DNA of 64,000 nucleotides from Dryas octopetala (GCA_963921425.1 OY992837.1:5615896-5679895); one strand, 5' to 3'; numbered from the stretch's first letter, positions 24,902-39,060 are shown. The notes: generated by a model from the letters alone, not told the origin. Program-made: numbers and translations.

Positions 24902-25995
24902 TTTCTCTCTCACTCTGTGCTTGTTGCGATTTGGAATTGGCGACTACTGCTTCTGCACCAGTTGAATTGTCCAGCTTGTGTGGAACTAATTAGTACCTCT
25001 TTAATGCTGTCTACACCAACCGCTCTGTGTTTCAGCTCAGCACGAAACCCGAAAGTGCGAACGTTTGGCTCAAATTAAACGCGAAAGTGCTGCTTTTTCT
25101 CTAAGACTCGGCTCTACCGCAGAGACACTTTTTCTCTTCTTTTAGCAAATTCTCTTTTTTAAAAAAATAAAATAAAAATTAGCAACTTCTTTTTACAATA
25201 AGTTAAATTATCGAATATACCTGATTAACAATTATAATGATGAATTCAAATATTTGTCTATAAGTGTTCCAACATTCATAATGAGAATATTTCGATCCTC
25301 AACGTAAATTCATTTGCCACTTAAAGGTTCCACTTAAAAATAAATTAACTCAACTATTTTGTGCATAATCGCTCTTATTTGAACTCATATTATCATATAT
25401 CATTAACTCTTCTTTTAATAATAGAAGATGAGATGGATTTAATGATTTATCATTTGTAGGTCTAAATTTCAGGTGAGTTTGAATTCTAAATGGACCTTGT
25501 GGAGCATATTTTACTTTTTCAATTATCTTTTTTATTCTTATTGAGCGATTAAATATTTTGTAACAAGTACAATAGCTTTTTTGATTAAGAGGGGAGCAAA
25601 GGCCCAAAAATAAGTATTATAGCTTTGTTAACGGAAGCTGAAAATTGAAATATGAGGAGAAAAGTAAAAGGGGCCTATTATTTTGATCTATACACAACGC
25701 TGAAATTTCAGGACATTCTTAAAGTTCTACTAAGTGCTACACGCATTTGCTTTAAAAGCAAAGCAAAATGCAAAACCTCAAATCATGATTCATGACATAT
25801 GATGAAGCACAGGATTTTGATATTTTATTGAATCTGAATGCATCTTTTAAGTTGTAACAATGCTCAAAGGAAGTAGCAGAACTTCTGAATTCACCCTTCT
25901 GCATGGAGCTATTGAAAATCAAGATACAACCAAACAAAAAAGCTAAAGAAGATACAAAGAAAAGCCATATGCTTCTTCTAAGATCCAGGGTATGC
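24902..25995. other. Intergenic between AKR-D and AKR-E
   Basis: AKR-D upstream region and AKR-E 3' flank. AT-rich, with no recognised gene; the frames present are short and motif-free. Confidence 0.5.
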
Positions 25996-27979
<1,984 letters not shown>

Positions 27980-28056
27980 TTTTTCAGTTTTCCGAAGCAC
28001 TGTCACTTTGCTACGATTTTTCAAAGTGCAAATCGTCGAACACGTTGGGTCAATTA

Positions 28057-28063
28057 TTATATA
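28057..28063 (-). promoter_or_regulatory. Putative TATA box of AKR-E
   Basis: CTATATAATA on the minus strand about 80 bp upstream of the AKR-E start codon. Confidence 0.4.
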
Positions 28064-28129
28064 GCAGGACCAAAGGTCCAAAACGGCAAATAGGGAAAAA
28101 TGAGAAAGCAAAAGGTAATTGAATCACGT

Positions 28130-28458
28130 AATCGCTCATGTATGCGTACACATGTCAAATAAGCTGTGACTAAAAGCTTTGACTCGTCCAGCTTGTCCAG
28201 CTTCCATTAAAGCTGTCACGATTCAGGGCAGTGAGAGTCTATAGTGTCGTCTATGTAACATGGCAAAATTTGTAAATTAGGCGGGGAATTGGAGTAAATA
28301 TAATTTATGACAAATAATATCGTGCCACATGTTGAAAGTATTGTTACGAATTTATTTAAATTATATGAATTCACTTAAATTAGCAGTTATTGAATTAGCT
28401 CAGTTGGAAGAATAAAACTTATCTATCCATGGGATGCCACTTGTGTAATATCACCAAA

Positions 28459-28520
<62 letters not shown>

Positions 28521-28652
28521 ATGTTGAAAGTATTGTTACGAATTTATTTAAATTATATGAATTCACTTAAATTAGCAGTTATTGAATTAGCTCAGTTGGA
28601 AGAATAAAACTTATCTATCCATGGGATGCCACTTGTGTAATATCACCAAAAG

Positions 28653-28690
<38 letters not shown>

Positions 28691-28818
28691 ATGTTGAAAG
28701 TATTGTTACGAATTTATTTAAATTATATGAATTCACTTAAATTAGCAGTTATTGAATTAGCTCAGTTGGAAGAATAAAACTTATCTATCCATGGGATGCC
28801 ACTTGTGTAATATCACCA

Positions 28819-28868
<50 letters not shown>

Positions 28869-29190
28869 ATGATGAGGATACCACCTATTGGTATTCCCGG
28901 GCAGGTAAGTCTCACTCCAGTAGTTCATTTGGAATGGTTATAGTATCACTCTCCCTACACTTATGTATACGTACACATGTGTCCAGTTTTCATTAAAGCT
29001 GTAACGATTCAGAGACGGTGAGAGTCTATAGTGTCGTCCATGTAACATGGCAAAATTTGTATATAAGGCGGAGGAATAGGTGAAAATATAATTTGTAACA
29101 AATAATATCACGTGATATATTGAAGTATTGTTACGAATTTATTTAAATTATAGTAGTTATTAAATGAGTCCAGTTGGAATGGCTATAGTA
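28130..29190 (+). repeat. Older direct duplication flanking the GA/134-bp array
   Basis: The segment near 28135-28410 (ATTAAAGCTG...GATTCAG, GTGAGAGTCTATAGTGTCGT, AACATGGCAAAATTTGT) recurs with several differences near 28965-29190. The second copy has a decayed version of the 134-bp unit (GTATTGTTACGAATTTATTTAAATTA, with a deletion). The array therefore expanded inside an older tandem duplication. Confidence 0.75.
28327..28866. repeat. Three tandem copies of a ~134-bp unit separated by (GA)n tracts
   Basis: The unit beginning ACATGTTGAAAGTATTG and ending TATCACCAA occurs at about 28327-28460, 28519-28653 and 28689-28820, with the copies essentially identical by eye. Each is followed by a pure GA microsatellite (about 28461-28518, 28654-28688 and 28821-28865), whose lengths differ. 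The period is about 192 then 170 bp. Noncoding. Confidence 0.9.
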
Positions 29191-31398
29191 TCACTCCCGC
29201 CACACCCAATTTTTTTTTTTTTTTAAATTTGTACATAGATAAGTTCTAACATTAACTCATCTCTCATTTTAATTTCATTCCACTCCTAAATTATAGGCAA
29301 CTTCATTTTGATATTTTAAATTCTTAATATATGTCAACATATCATGTGATATACAAGTTAGTTACAGAATAATTTTTTGCATTCAGTTTTGGAGATGCCA
29401 AAAAGGGCAAAAAGTAGGAGAGAGTTGTGATAATATAATGGGGCCGGCCGGACGAGCTTGTTTGTTGGGTTCTTGCATTTGTAGTTGGTGACTATTGAGT
29501 CAGAGGCTCCAAAGAATCGGTTAGTCATACAGTTCCAAATGAGCGTGACAAAGACAAAGATCCAATGGGGAACCCGATTCTCAGTCTTTGCCTTTTGTGG
29601 TCGTTGTCATGTCTGCAATAATTTTGATCAAGAGATAACAATTTGTTTCTATCTCTGTTTTAGATAAAATGTCATTGTCTTCACCCACTTGCTTGATTAG
29701 GTCAAGCCCCTCCTTAGTCCCCACAAACTGGTACACAGCATAAAGCTTTTGCTTTTTAATAGGAAAAACTAAGGCTTGTCGGCACGGCAGGTTGATGTAT
29801 GTGCGTCTCAATGTATCTACTACCAGTCTACTAAAAATATATTTACAATTATCTTATACGTAATGCTAAAAATGTATGACAAAATCAATACCTGATGATG
29901 TAAATTCTTGGCACGATTAGAAAATGTATAAAATAACTTAACACGATTTTGACACATGCCAATTAAATATTCTAGTCTTTTTATTTTTTTTAAATGTAGG
30001 ACAAATGATTCGGACTTAAGGCTTTCAATCAAAATAAGTGTTTATTTTCTTTTTCAGTTTGAATGTTCAATTTTCTTTTTCTAATTGAGACTTTAAAGAT
30101 TTTAACATAAAAAGGATACAATTGAAAAATCCTTAAATTATTTAATCCATTCAACTTCTTACCAAACGTTTGAAGGAAATGGTAAATCATTTCCTAATAC
30201 TAATTCCTAATTGTTTCAAACGCTAAAATGAAAATTTCAAAACCATTTTATTATGGGATGATCTAGAAATAGAGTGCAATTTCAATTTTCATTCTATCAT
30301 TGCGGTCAAACAAACGAAGCTTAATAATTCATGGACTCCAAAACTTTAAAATAAAATTCATAGACTAACGCGATACATTACTCCAAGTATAATTCATGCA
30401 TTATTGCTATAATTAACTCTTCAAATAATAATATGGCAAAAAAAAAAACTCTTCAAATAATAAGTCTTTTTTTATTCAAAAAAAGAAAAAGTAATTATGT
30501 ATATTTTCTTCCTACTGAAAATTAGGCGCTAGCCATCCTTTGACCTTCATAGCCAGAAATTAGGAAGTGCACCGTCAGACACTCAGACCCCACTATATCT
30601 CGGACAAATGAACAATAAGCTGGATGTGATTAATGAAAAATTATTGAGTGTATCCGATACATTGTCAAGTAGTGTAACTAATTCAACGTGTAAGAGTATT
30701 ATTGGATGATATATTTATATTAATAAGGTATAATATTAATAATATTCTCTCATATTATGACACATTAAATTATTACGACACATAACGGTGTATCGAATAT
30801 ATAAAATAATTTATCGTGAGTAAGGCTTACAAATCCGGTGTTGCTGACTAACATTTCGTGGTCTAGCCACTACCATTCCTCCACCTGGCAAATCTACAAC
30901 TCCAAATGGACGAGACCACGTGAACTCAGTAGTCTTTCGAGCACACCAGTCGACCTCAAATATAGGGACAAAAAAGAAAAAGGGCAGTCCACGTAGGAAG
31001 TGTCTGTCAGTCAGTCAGTGATCCTCAACCCTCTCACAAGGTAATTACTAAATAGACAGCTCCAGTCCACCGGACATTAATAATTTCGCATCCATTGATT
31101 CCGTGACTCCGTCTTTCTTAATCCAAAATTAACGACAGCTAATCAAAATTAGGGTTTCTTTAACGCAACGATCCCGTGATTGTTGCTTCCAAAAATCAAA
31201 ATACCGAGTGAGAATCCTCGGATCTTAATTGAATCACAACCCTCGCAATTTCCAGTTGATCGAATCGATACTGATGAGGATATGATGAAGGAGATTGGGG
31301 GGAGATTTGGAGTGATGGGAGGAGTGTGAAGTCTTAGGGTTTGGCATTAGGGCCCTTTGTTTTGAGAAAGGGCCCTCTCTGTTGGTTTTGGTTCAGAA
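29191..31398. other. Intergenic upstream of the CASP-like gene
   Basis: AT-rich; decayed repeat sequence around 30140-30330. About 31030-31398 is probably the CASPL promoter and 5' UTR. No gene recognised. Confidence 0.45.
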
Positions 31399-33316
31399 AT
31401 GAAGGAGCTGATTGGGAGACCAGGGTCGGCGAGTGGGCTAGTTCTGAGGATAGGCCAATTTGCATGTGCTTCTGCCGCCATCGGAGTTATGGTCTCCGCC
31501 CCTGGCTTCGCTACCTTCACTGCTTTCTGGTATTTCATTTTATTTTTCTGGTTTCTTTATTTCAATTTTTTTGCATTTTAGTTTACTCAGAAATCGTTTC
31601 CATATGCCACATGTCTCATCATCATTTGTTGGGTTCAGGACTCTATTTATAATGTAATGGATGAATTTTTGTGTTCATGTTTAGAATTTTGAGAATCTGG
31701 TTAGGTTTGAAATTTTCGTGAAAGAGTGTCTCTAACGTATTTAGTATTAACATAGTAACAGGCAAACGATATTGTGTGGTTGTTTATCATATTTGCTTCT
31801 CGTTGTTATTAAATATTGTAACCTGCTATTGTTGGATTTTGTTGTGAATGCTCTTAAGATCGATCGCAAAGCAATTCGTTTTTTTCTTGTTTATGTTTAA
31901 CTACTAGGGCTCACTGGTATCTAATTCTTCTGCACATAATTTTAAGTTGATCTCTGTTCTATGGTTCAGCTATTTGATTGCATCAATGGGGCTTCAAGTG
32001 CTATGGAGCTTTGGGCTTGCTTGTCTTGATGTTTATGCCTTGAGGAGAAAGAGAGACCTTCAAAATCCAATCCTAGTGAGCCTATTTGTTGTTGGTGATT
32101 GGGTATTTCATTTCTCTTAAAACTCTCAGCATTTTTTATTTTGTACATTTCCTTTCTTGCTAGGTTATGAATCAGATATATGCGCACATGTCTGCTTATT
32201 CGTGGCAGATATTATATTTTGAGTATGTTTGGAAGTGCTTTTGTATGAAACTACTTTATCTGTAGTGCTTTGGTTTAGTAACACATGAAAATTTTCATTC
32301 AAAATCCAAGTGCTTTACACTAATTCACTTGACATTGCTTCTTGGAGAGGCACCTATCATGTGCTTTTCCAGGAAGCACGTAAAGTAATTCTCTGACCCT
32401 CAAACAACACTTTTCGTTATTTCAATCAGGCACTATAAAAGTGCTTTGGTATTACAAAAGGCACTCCCAAACGCCCCTCTCATGCAATCAATAGGTTTGC
32501 ATATTCATGCTATTAATGATTTTGGCGTGTGGACTGATTTGTGCTTTGGAAGGCCTTAAAACCCCTATTAGGCATTATATGGTAGAAACTAGGTGACCCT
32601 TGTTCTCTTTTATGATTAATAAAGTAATAAATCATTGATTGTGATTTCCGTTCTGATTGTGGGGAAGGCTTATTTTCATTGTTGATATCTTCCTCTCAAG
32701 CTGAAATTTTTGTATATATATGTTGAATGTTGATGATTCCCATTTTTCTGTATAGAAATCTAAATTCTTGCCTAAGCAGTATAAGAGCTACATACTTTCC
32801 CTTTTTTTCTTATCCCCTTTTTGTTGAGGGGGAAGGGGGAGTAATTTCTCTCTTCTTTCAAGTGCAATCACCAATGATGCTCCAAATGTTGTCTACTTCC
32901 ATGTTCTTCGTAATAATTAGATGGTTTAATCTTGATCTCTCCTGATGGAACATAGGTTTTGGGTTGAATATATCTTTTACCTATTAGTCTGAACACATAG
33001 TAGCCTGGAGCCATGCTGATGTTGGCTTCTTCCTGTTTTATGATACACCTTTTTTATTTTCCCTCTCTTTAGGGGTTTTTAGTTGGCATAATTAACATTT
33101 CAAATTGTTCAGGTAACAGCTACTTTATCACTAGCTGCTGCAAGCTCTTCGTCTGGGATTGTAGTTCTGTATTCCAAAGACATGGATTTCTGCACAGATC
33201 AATATCATCTTCCATGCAGCAAGTACCAGATTTCAATTGCTTTCGCTTTTCTCACCTGGGCCCTTATTGCCATATCTTCTCACGTGATGTTCTGGATCTT
33301 ACTAGCATCGGTTTAG
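31399..33316 (+). CDS. CASP-like protein, subfamily 5B, complete, 3 exons
   Basis: Plasma-membrane four-helix protein of the CASP/CASPL (MARVEL-related) family; CASPs scaffold Casparian strips, while most CASPL proteins have less defined membrane-domain roles. Exons 31399-31529, 31970-32102 and 33113-33316 give 155 residues, normal for CASPL5B. Visible: a short cytosolic N-terminus (MKELIGRPG), helix 1 with [14 protein letters not shown], a helix around [18 protein letters not shown], the basic turn LRRKRD, a third helix through [15 protein letters not shown], an extracellular loop with two Cys (DFCTDQ, LPCSK) and a final helix [18 protein letters not shown]. The ATG is the first in-frame one and fits the family start. 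Best recalled Arabidopsis relative: At3g53850 (CASPL5B2). Intron 2 carries a MITE. Confidence 0.92.
32222..32478. mobile_element. MITE-like inverted-repeat element in CASPL intron 2
   Basis: Left end TATGTTTGGAAGTGCTTTTGT and right end, on the other strand, GCGTTTGGGAGTGCCTTTTGT form an imperfect inverted repeat around noncoding sequence with repeated AGTGCTTT motifs. The TGTTTGG-GTGCTTTT style resembles hAT-type MITEs; target duplication not resolved. Confidence 0.55.
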
Positions 33317-34133
33317 GGACTCATGTTTTTCTGCCCTACCGTTGACACAACACATGTACCTTACAGCATTCATTTATTTTCACTTGTAAATGAAAAAGTT
33401 TCTTTAACTTGCCTTATTTTTTTGGGGCAATTTTCAGCATCCTTCTATTTTAGTTTCAATGTGTCTGTTCATATCGCTTGCACACCCCATCATATTTTTG
33501 ATCCGCTTAAAATATACAAAGATGTATTGAAGCAGCTCTACCGATCCAATGTCGTTTCTATTTTGCCAGACCTCCAGGATCTAGACATGGAAGTTAAATA
33601 CTTGAACTACATGCAGATGAGTCATTAGTCTATAAGGCTATAGCTTGCAAAGTCCCACACTCCCACTCCAAGCCTCTAAGGCTAAAACTGTATGATTATG
33701 TTTGACATAAATGCTGATGGAAAGCTTGAGAGTATATTCAATCATTAGGCTTCATTTTGTGACACCAATTGGTAAAGTAAACGTGAATATACCTTTATTC
33801 AAATATTGGTTTTTCTCTTTGTACTAGCGTTTAACGTAAATTCATCAAATGTAGTTTAGTATGTGATTTTTAATTAGTTAGAGAAAACTTTAGCTCCTTT
33901 TGTGGGGGAGTGTAAGGTTTCATTCATTTTGTTCTGCCTTTCATTTTTTGTTCCAAATTTAGATGGGATAGAAAAGTGATATTGATGTATGACAAGGAGC
34001 AAACTTTATCCATTGGTTAAGGCAAGGATGTTGATGGCAGTGGAACTACAGAGAAATTTCTTTAGCTGATTAAGGAGCCATACTTTTTAAGATAAGGATA
34101 GGCTAGTCACCATGGATTTACTCACAGAAACAA
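33317..34133. other. Intergenic between CASPL 3' end and WAKL 3' end
   Basis: Convergent 3' flanks. The open frame at 33323-33628 has no family motif. No gene recognised. Confidence 0.45.
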
Positions 34134-34271
34134 CTAGAGTTTAGGGACATCACTTTTAATAATAGTGATCATATACTCAATCTCATCGGCAACTTCTTTC
34201 ATGGAAGGCCGATTTTGCCTCTGCTCATCCAAGCATGATGCTGCTAGAAACCCCAGTGCCTGCATTGTCTC
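34134..34271 (-). pseudogene. In-frame remnant of WAKL kinase C-terminus downstream of the nonsense codon
   Basis: After the TAG at 34272-34274 the minus-strand frame reads ETMQALGFLAASCLDEQ and RQNRPSMKEVADEIEYM and ends at the TAG at 34134-34136. This matches the conserved kinase subdomain XI of WAK-like kinases (CLxxxRxxRPSMxEVA). It is untranslated if the upstream stop is genuine. Confidence 0.85.
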
Positions 34272-36536
34272 CTATTCCAACTTGCTAGCTCCCTCTTTGA
34301 TAACTGGATCAACTACATCCATCAACCTCTCTTCTTTCATCATCTTCCTCATGTACACCACTAAACTCACATCTTCCTCTTCTCTGTTGAAATCAATGAC
34401 TTTCATAGAAGTCAGAAGCTCCAACAGAACAACTCCGAAACTATAAACATCAATCTTATCAGTCAGTTTAAAGTTACGGTAGTACTCTGGGTCTAGATAG
34501 CCAAGGGTCCCCTGAGCAGAGGTGAAGATATGAGTGTTATTTGCTTCTGTTCTCTCAACCAGCCTTGATAGCCCAAAGTCTGAAACTTTTGCCTCAAGCT
34601 TTTCATCAAGCAAAATGTTGCTGGACTTCACGTCACGGTGGTAAATGGGCGGCACTGCATGAGAGTGAAGATAGGCAAGGCCTTCGGCGGTTCGGTGAGC
34701 TATCTGGAGCCTATGGTGCCAGCTGATAGGAGCCCATTTACCGGAATGAGGGCGGTGGAGATGATCAAAAAGAGTTCCATTGGGAATGTATTCATATATC
34801 AAGAGAGGCTGCTGTTCAAGTTCAACACAACAACCAAGTAGTCGCACCAAGCTCCTATGGTTCACTTGGCAAAGAATTCGAACCTCATTTAGAATCTGGT
34901 CAATGCCCTTGGTGTTGCCAAACTTGGCACGCTTGATGGCCATAATGGTTCCATCATCAAACGTGCCCTTGAAGACCTCGCCAAAGCCACCGGAGCCAAT
35001 GAGGTTGTCCTGGGAAAAGTTGTTGGTTGCTCTTGCTATCTCTTTGGTGGTGAAGAAGATTCTGGCTGATCTGCCCGTGGTTTTGGAATACAATATCTGC
35101 TCCCGCTGCTTCACCAAACCCTTCTGTGCTTTTCTCTGCAAGAGGTGACGCTGGGTGTAGCCTACAAGTAGTACTCCAACCACAGCCATGGCCATACCTG
35201 AAGAAGATTTTTAATTAAGCAAAAACATATACCACAATAGATAAGCAGTCTCATATGTGGTTCGGAATCTTTTAGATTAAAAGTGATAATAATGCTATAC
35301 TTACCACATTTCTTATACCACATTCTTATACCATCTCACGTGTCATTACTTTATTGGACAGAGTTTTTCTTTTTCTTTTTGGGTTTTTCTTTTTATTTTT
35401 TAGTATCCAATGTATGAATGCCATGTAAGTTGCCACATAAGATGGTATGAAATTATGGTATAAAAATGTGGTATATCTAGCACTACTGAAGTTTATCAGC
35501 TTAACATGTTGGATATTTGGAAAGAAAACATTACTCTGCCGTAACATACCGAATTAAAATCAAAATTGAATGGATTAGTGGAGAGTACTACCCATGAGTT
35601 TAGTGTGTTTCCTTCGATTTTTGCAGCCTTTTCCATGCTTACACTTAACACCTACACAGTTGTTAATGGTTCTCATTAAACATCATGCTGAGCTTAATTA
35701 TCAGAAACTAAGGTTCATTAAAATGACGAAATGGGTTGCTGCTTACTTTGACACAAACCATTGATGTGATCCCATCTAAACCCCGAATTGCATAAACACC
35801 TCCTTTGGCCCACGCTCTGTGGATCCACCAAACACATGGAATTCAACAACTCCTTGCAGTCCAATGGGCCCATGCAAATGGGCTCCTGCGGCAAAATCCA
35901 CTCCAACTCCACCCCAGGCTCAGGCCACTTGCTCTTCACACCCACCGTCCCACCATCAAAATTCACAAAGCTCTGGTACGCCACGCACCCTCCTCCGTGA
36001 ACCCTTATAATATAAGCAGTCTGGGACCCACCAGTCTTGAACGTACAACACAGCGGAGCTCTCTCACACGCGGCCGCATTGTCCCTGATGAAGCTGTGGC
36101 ACACGCTGTTCGACGAGCAATTAATCGGCGCTTGCAAATGCAACATCGCGTCCGTACAGTTCAAGAGCATGACGGTGTTGCTGCTGGTGATGTTGAAGGG
36201 CCCGTTCTGGTCGAGCTGAATGCCTTGGCTGTGGATATCGCTCGCCACGCAAGTGTTTGGGGCCAGCCCGCCGGGTCGGATAATGATCCGTTGGGTTTCC
36301 GGGTAAATGGAAGTGATGGTATAGGATGAATTGTTTAGAGCGTCCAGCCATAGCGTGCCCGCGGTGCAGCGGATCCTGTACGACGGGTCACCGCACCCGG
36401 GCCCGGTGCTTAGCGGGTATGGCACCGGAGCGCGGCCGCAGTTGCCGCAGAGGCGCGTGGCTGTTAGGCAGCGGGAGCATGATAGTAGTGTTAGTCCTGT
36501 GTGGATAATTGTTGTAAGAAACAGGACTTTTTCCAT
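34272..36536 (-). CDS. Wall-associated receptor kinase-like protein (WAKL15/20 type) with premature stop
   Basis: Receptor-like Ser/Thr kinase at the plasma membrane. Exons in transcript order: 36536-35747, 35651-35592, 35197-34272; 591 residues. Residues 1-25 are a signal peptide, followed by a Cys-rich GUB_WAK-type wall-binding domain (CGNCG, PYPLSTGPGCGDP) and a WAK-associated C-terminal domain (LCNSGFRWD). A transmembrane helix lies near 282-300. Kinase motifs: GSGGFGEV (351), Lys372 (AIKRA), HRD Asp472, DFG Asp490, LGYLDPEYY. The kinase is cut short by TAG at 34272-34274 in place of a Leu-type codon in KLE-ETM. The same frame then continues for 45 sense codons (QALGFLAASCLDEQRQNRPS...) to a TAG at 34134-34136, giving 637 codons if read through. 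The missing part is kinase subdomain XI with its conserved Arg. Best Arabidopsis match recalled: At3g53840. May be a nonsense allele or a sequencing error. Confidence 0.9.
35289..35484. mobile_element. MITE in WAKL intron 2 (family copy 1)
   Basis: The ends carry an inverted repeat around TACCACATTTNTTATACCA. The element is about 190 bp and shares its interior (GTGTCATTACTTTA, TTTTTAGTATCCAATGTATGAATGCC, GATGGTATGAAATT) with a second copy at 60122-60311. Finding the same element twice supports a mobile family. Confidence 0.75.
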
Positions 36537-37672
36537 TGGAGGGCCAAGTTATAGCTATTCTGTTGGAGAAAAACTAGTTTGTATCACATTTATATATATC
36601 ACCACATTTCAAATAGTGATCGTAAAACTATTTGTACTATATTTTGGTATCATATTACGTTTCTAATAAAATGTGTGATCCACCTTATATTGATGTAATA
36701 TGTCTTTATTGAAACAATAATGCTAAATGTTATTTAATTTTTAGCACCACCTCTCTAATAGAATTGAGTTTGTCTATACAAATATGTCTCACGCGTATTA
36801 AATAAGTGATACATATGTGATGCTTAAAATGTGATGTGGCACAAGTTGAATATTTGTTAAATATATAACACTAATTGTCCTATATTTGCTTATTACATTA
36901 TCAACCACATTTTAATCAAAATTTAAGGGGAACGATATCCACCTTCTCCACCAACATGTACCATTATTATTTTCATGATCTAAAAAATGAATAGTTTCGA
37001 TTATAAATTTATACTGTAAAATAAGAATAATAAAAGAGAAAGTCGGTAAAGAAAATAAATTAAAGAAAGTGAATAACATTTCTCAAAATATAATTCAAAC
37101 AAACATGGCTAACAGCTCTGTAAAATCGTTAGTGATACTAATTTTGTGTTTCCAAATTCCAATGAGCTTCTTGTAGACAAAAAGAGTGGCTAATATATAT
37201 TATGTGAATGCTTGGGTTGCCCAAAGCAGTCCACATTTGTCAACATGTGCATGGTACATAACTCATCTAGGTGTTCTAAATGAAGGCCTTGTTTCTTGGA
37301 ACATTGTAAAGTTTATTGTTCGATCATGACTTGAACATTCCTTGAAACTTGAAACTCTACACAGGTTCAATGCTTTTTCTCATTCTTGCTCTTGACTTGA
37401 TTGTCGTGAAGTAACAAAAATCTGATCTCTATTGATATGCATATCACTTTCCTTGCAAGCTTGCATGAGCATGTTCCCCTGTCCACTCAAAACCTCAAGA
37501 TCCTAAGCCATCCTACTTTGTTTAGCATCCCATAACAATGCAACTCCGCAATTCACAATTCCAATGTTAAGTGGCTCTTCCAAAAGATTTTCCTTGGTTT
37601 CATACTTTCATTTTACAGTACTTGTCCTTTATATATATATAGTGGCTATTTAAACGGCAACATTAGTAACAA
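36537..37672. other. Intergenic upstream of WAKL
   Basis: AT-rich sequence containing the WAKL upstream region; no gene recognised. Confidence 0.4.
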
Positions 37673-38199
37673 GAGAAAATTACAAATTTAATTCAATTTT
37701 GGTCCACAATTTTTTTTAAGTTCTGTTTTGGTCCACTAATTGTTCCATTTTTTTAATAAAGGTCCAAATTTGTTTTCTCAAATTTGACATGTCTTTTACC
37801 CTATCAAATCTCACCCAAATTCACCCTAACATACTTGTTTTAACGCTATGCATTTCTTCTTTACAACCATATAAAGATCATTTAAATTGGAGTTCTAAAA
37901 CTCAAGATAATTGACCCCAAAGTAGGGTATCCGAAACTGCCAATTTTTCAAACTTCACCCAATCTCAATTCTCTTAGAGTATAATACTCAAAATTTGTTT
38001 TTATAATTAAGAAATGATGAAATATAACTTATACTTCAATTATAATTGAAGAAAACACAACCTAAAGGATTTAAAGTCACAAATCTGAATCTTTATTGAA
38101 CAAATGAAACAATTAGTGGACCAAAACATAACTTAAAAAAAATCGTAAACTAAAATTAAACTAGATATAAAATAAGTGAACCAAATCTATAATTTCCTT
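37673..38199. mobile_element. Non-autonomous MULE-like element with 10-bp target duplication
   Basis: The ends are inverted copies (GAGAAAATTACAAATTT at left, AAGGAAATTATAGATTT on the other strand at right). Both carry spaced TTTTGGTCC motifs. Flanks are TTAGTAACAA (37663-37672) and TTACTAACAA (38200-38209), a 10-bp duplication with one mismatch. The TIR resembles that of the Pack-MULE at 61370-62642, so both belong to one family. The interior is AT-rich and noncoding. Confidence 0.75.
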
Positions 38200-38689
38200 T
38201 TACTAACAATCTTCCAATGATCATATTGGAAAGTGAAATGATCTTATAATTTAGATTAGTCTTAGAATAGTCAAGATTTCCAATAATTTTTTATTAAACA
38301 GAATTTTTTTCTAATGCTTGACATCTCCTGTCAATTTTTTATTAAAGTATATAAGAGTGTTTAGTTTAGTCGAGACTTGAGATATATCCTTCGTATTTCC
38401 TCCACATATATCAAGGTGGTGTCTCAACTCAAAAACAAAGACCGAGAGTCCGGTGGTCCAGAGCAAGAGTTGCAGGGTAAGGTATTTTTTTTTTTTTTTT
38501 GGCAATATTGGGTTGGGCCTTATAACAGAAAGGAACGGCCTACAATTTTCGTGTTTAACACTGCAACCCAACTAAAAAAAATAAAAGTGAAAATGCTTCT
38601 ATCCCATATTGCATAAATTCTAATCCTCTTTCTTGTTTGGCTTTTAATTAGCACCCAAGTAAAGTTCTTCTAACATAATGGAATTAGAG

Positions 38690-39060
38690 GTGCAACTTGG
38701 ATGGGTTCAACCTTAACCCTTCTATATATTTGTGCCGCGCGTATTCGGCCTGGCTTGTAATTGGGTTATATTGAATCTTATTTGGGTGGGATCTCACATT
38801 GGGATAATTGTAAATGGGAAGATCTCATATCCATTATAAATACTATAATTAGGAACCCTCACCTCATTTAGAAGGGGCTCTCCCATGGCTAGCTTTTTTC
38901 TTTCTAAAGCTCTCAGGCTCTTTCATGTAAATTGTACCTACATTTGTTCATAAGTGGAAACCCAAACAACCCAAATGGACGTAGCCATATTGATTGTGGT
39001 GAACCACTATATTTCGTGTGTATTCTCTTGTGTGATTGTGATTTTACGCGTACCTCTTGT
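38690..39060 (+). mobile_element. Possible decayed copia-type LTR remnant
   Basis: The stretch has a TATA-like ATTATAAATACTATAATTAGG followed by CTCTCCCATGGCTAGC, CTCTCAGGCTCTTTCATGTAA, GTGGAAACCCAAAC and TGGTGAACCAC. This is the style of a plant Ty1/copia LTR promoter/leader. No partner LTR, coding domain or primer site was seen; recalled pattern only, low certainty. Confidence 0.3.
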
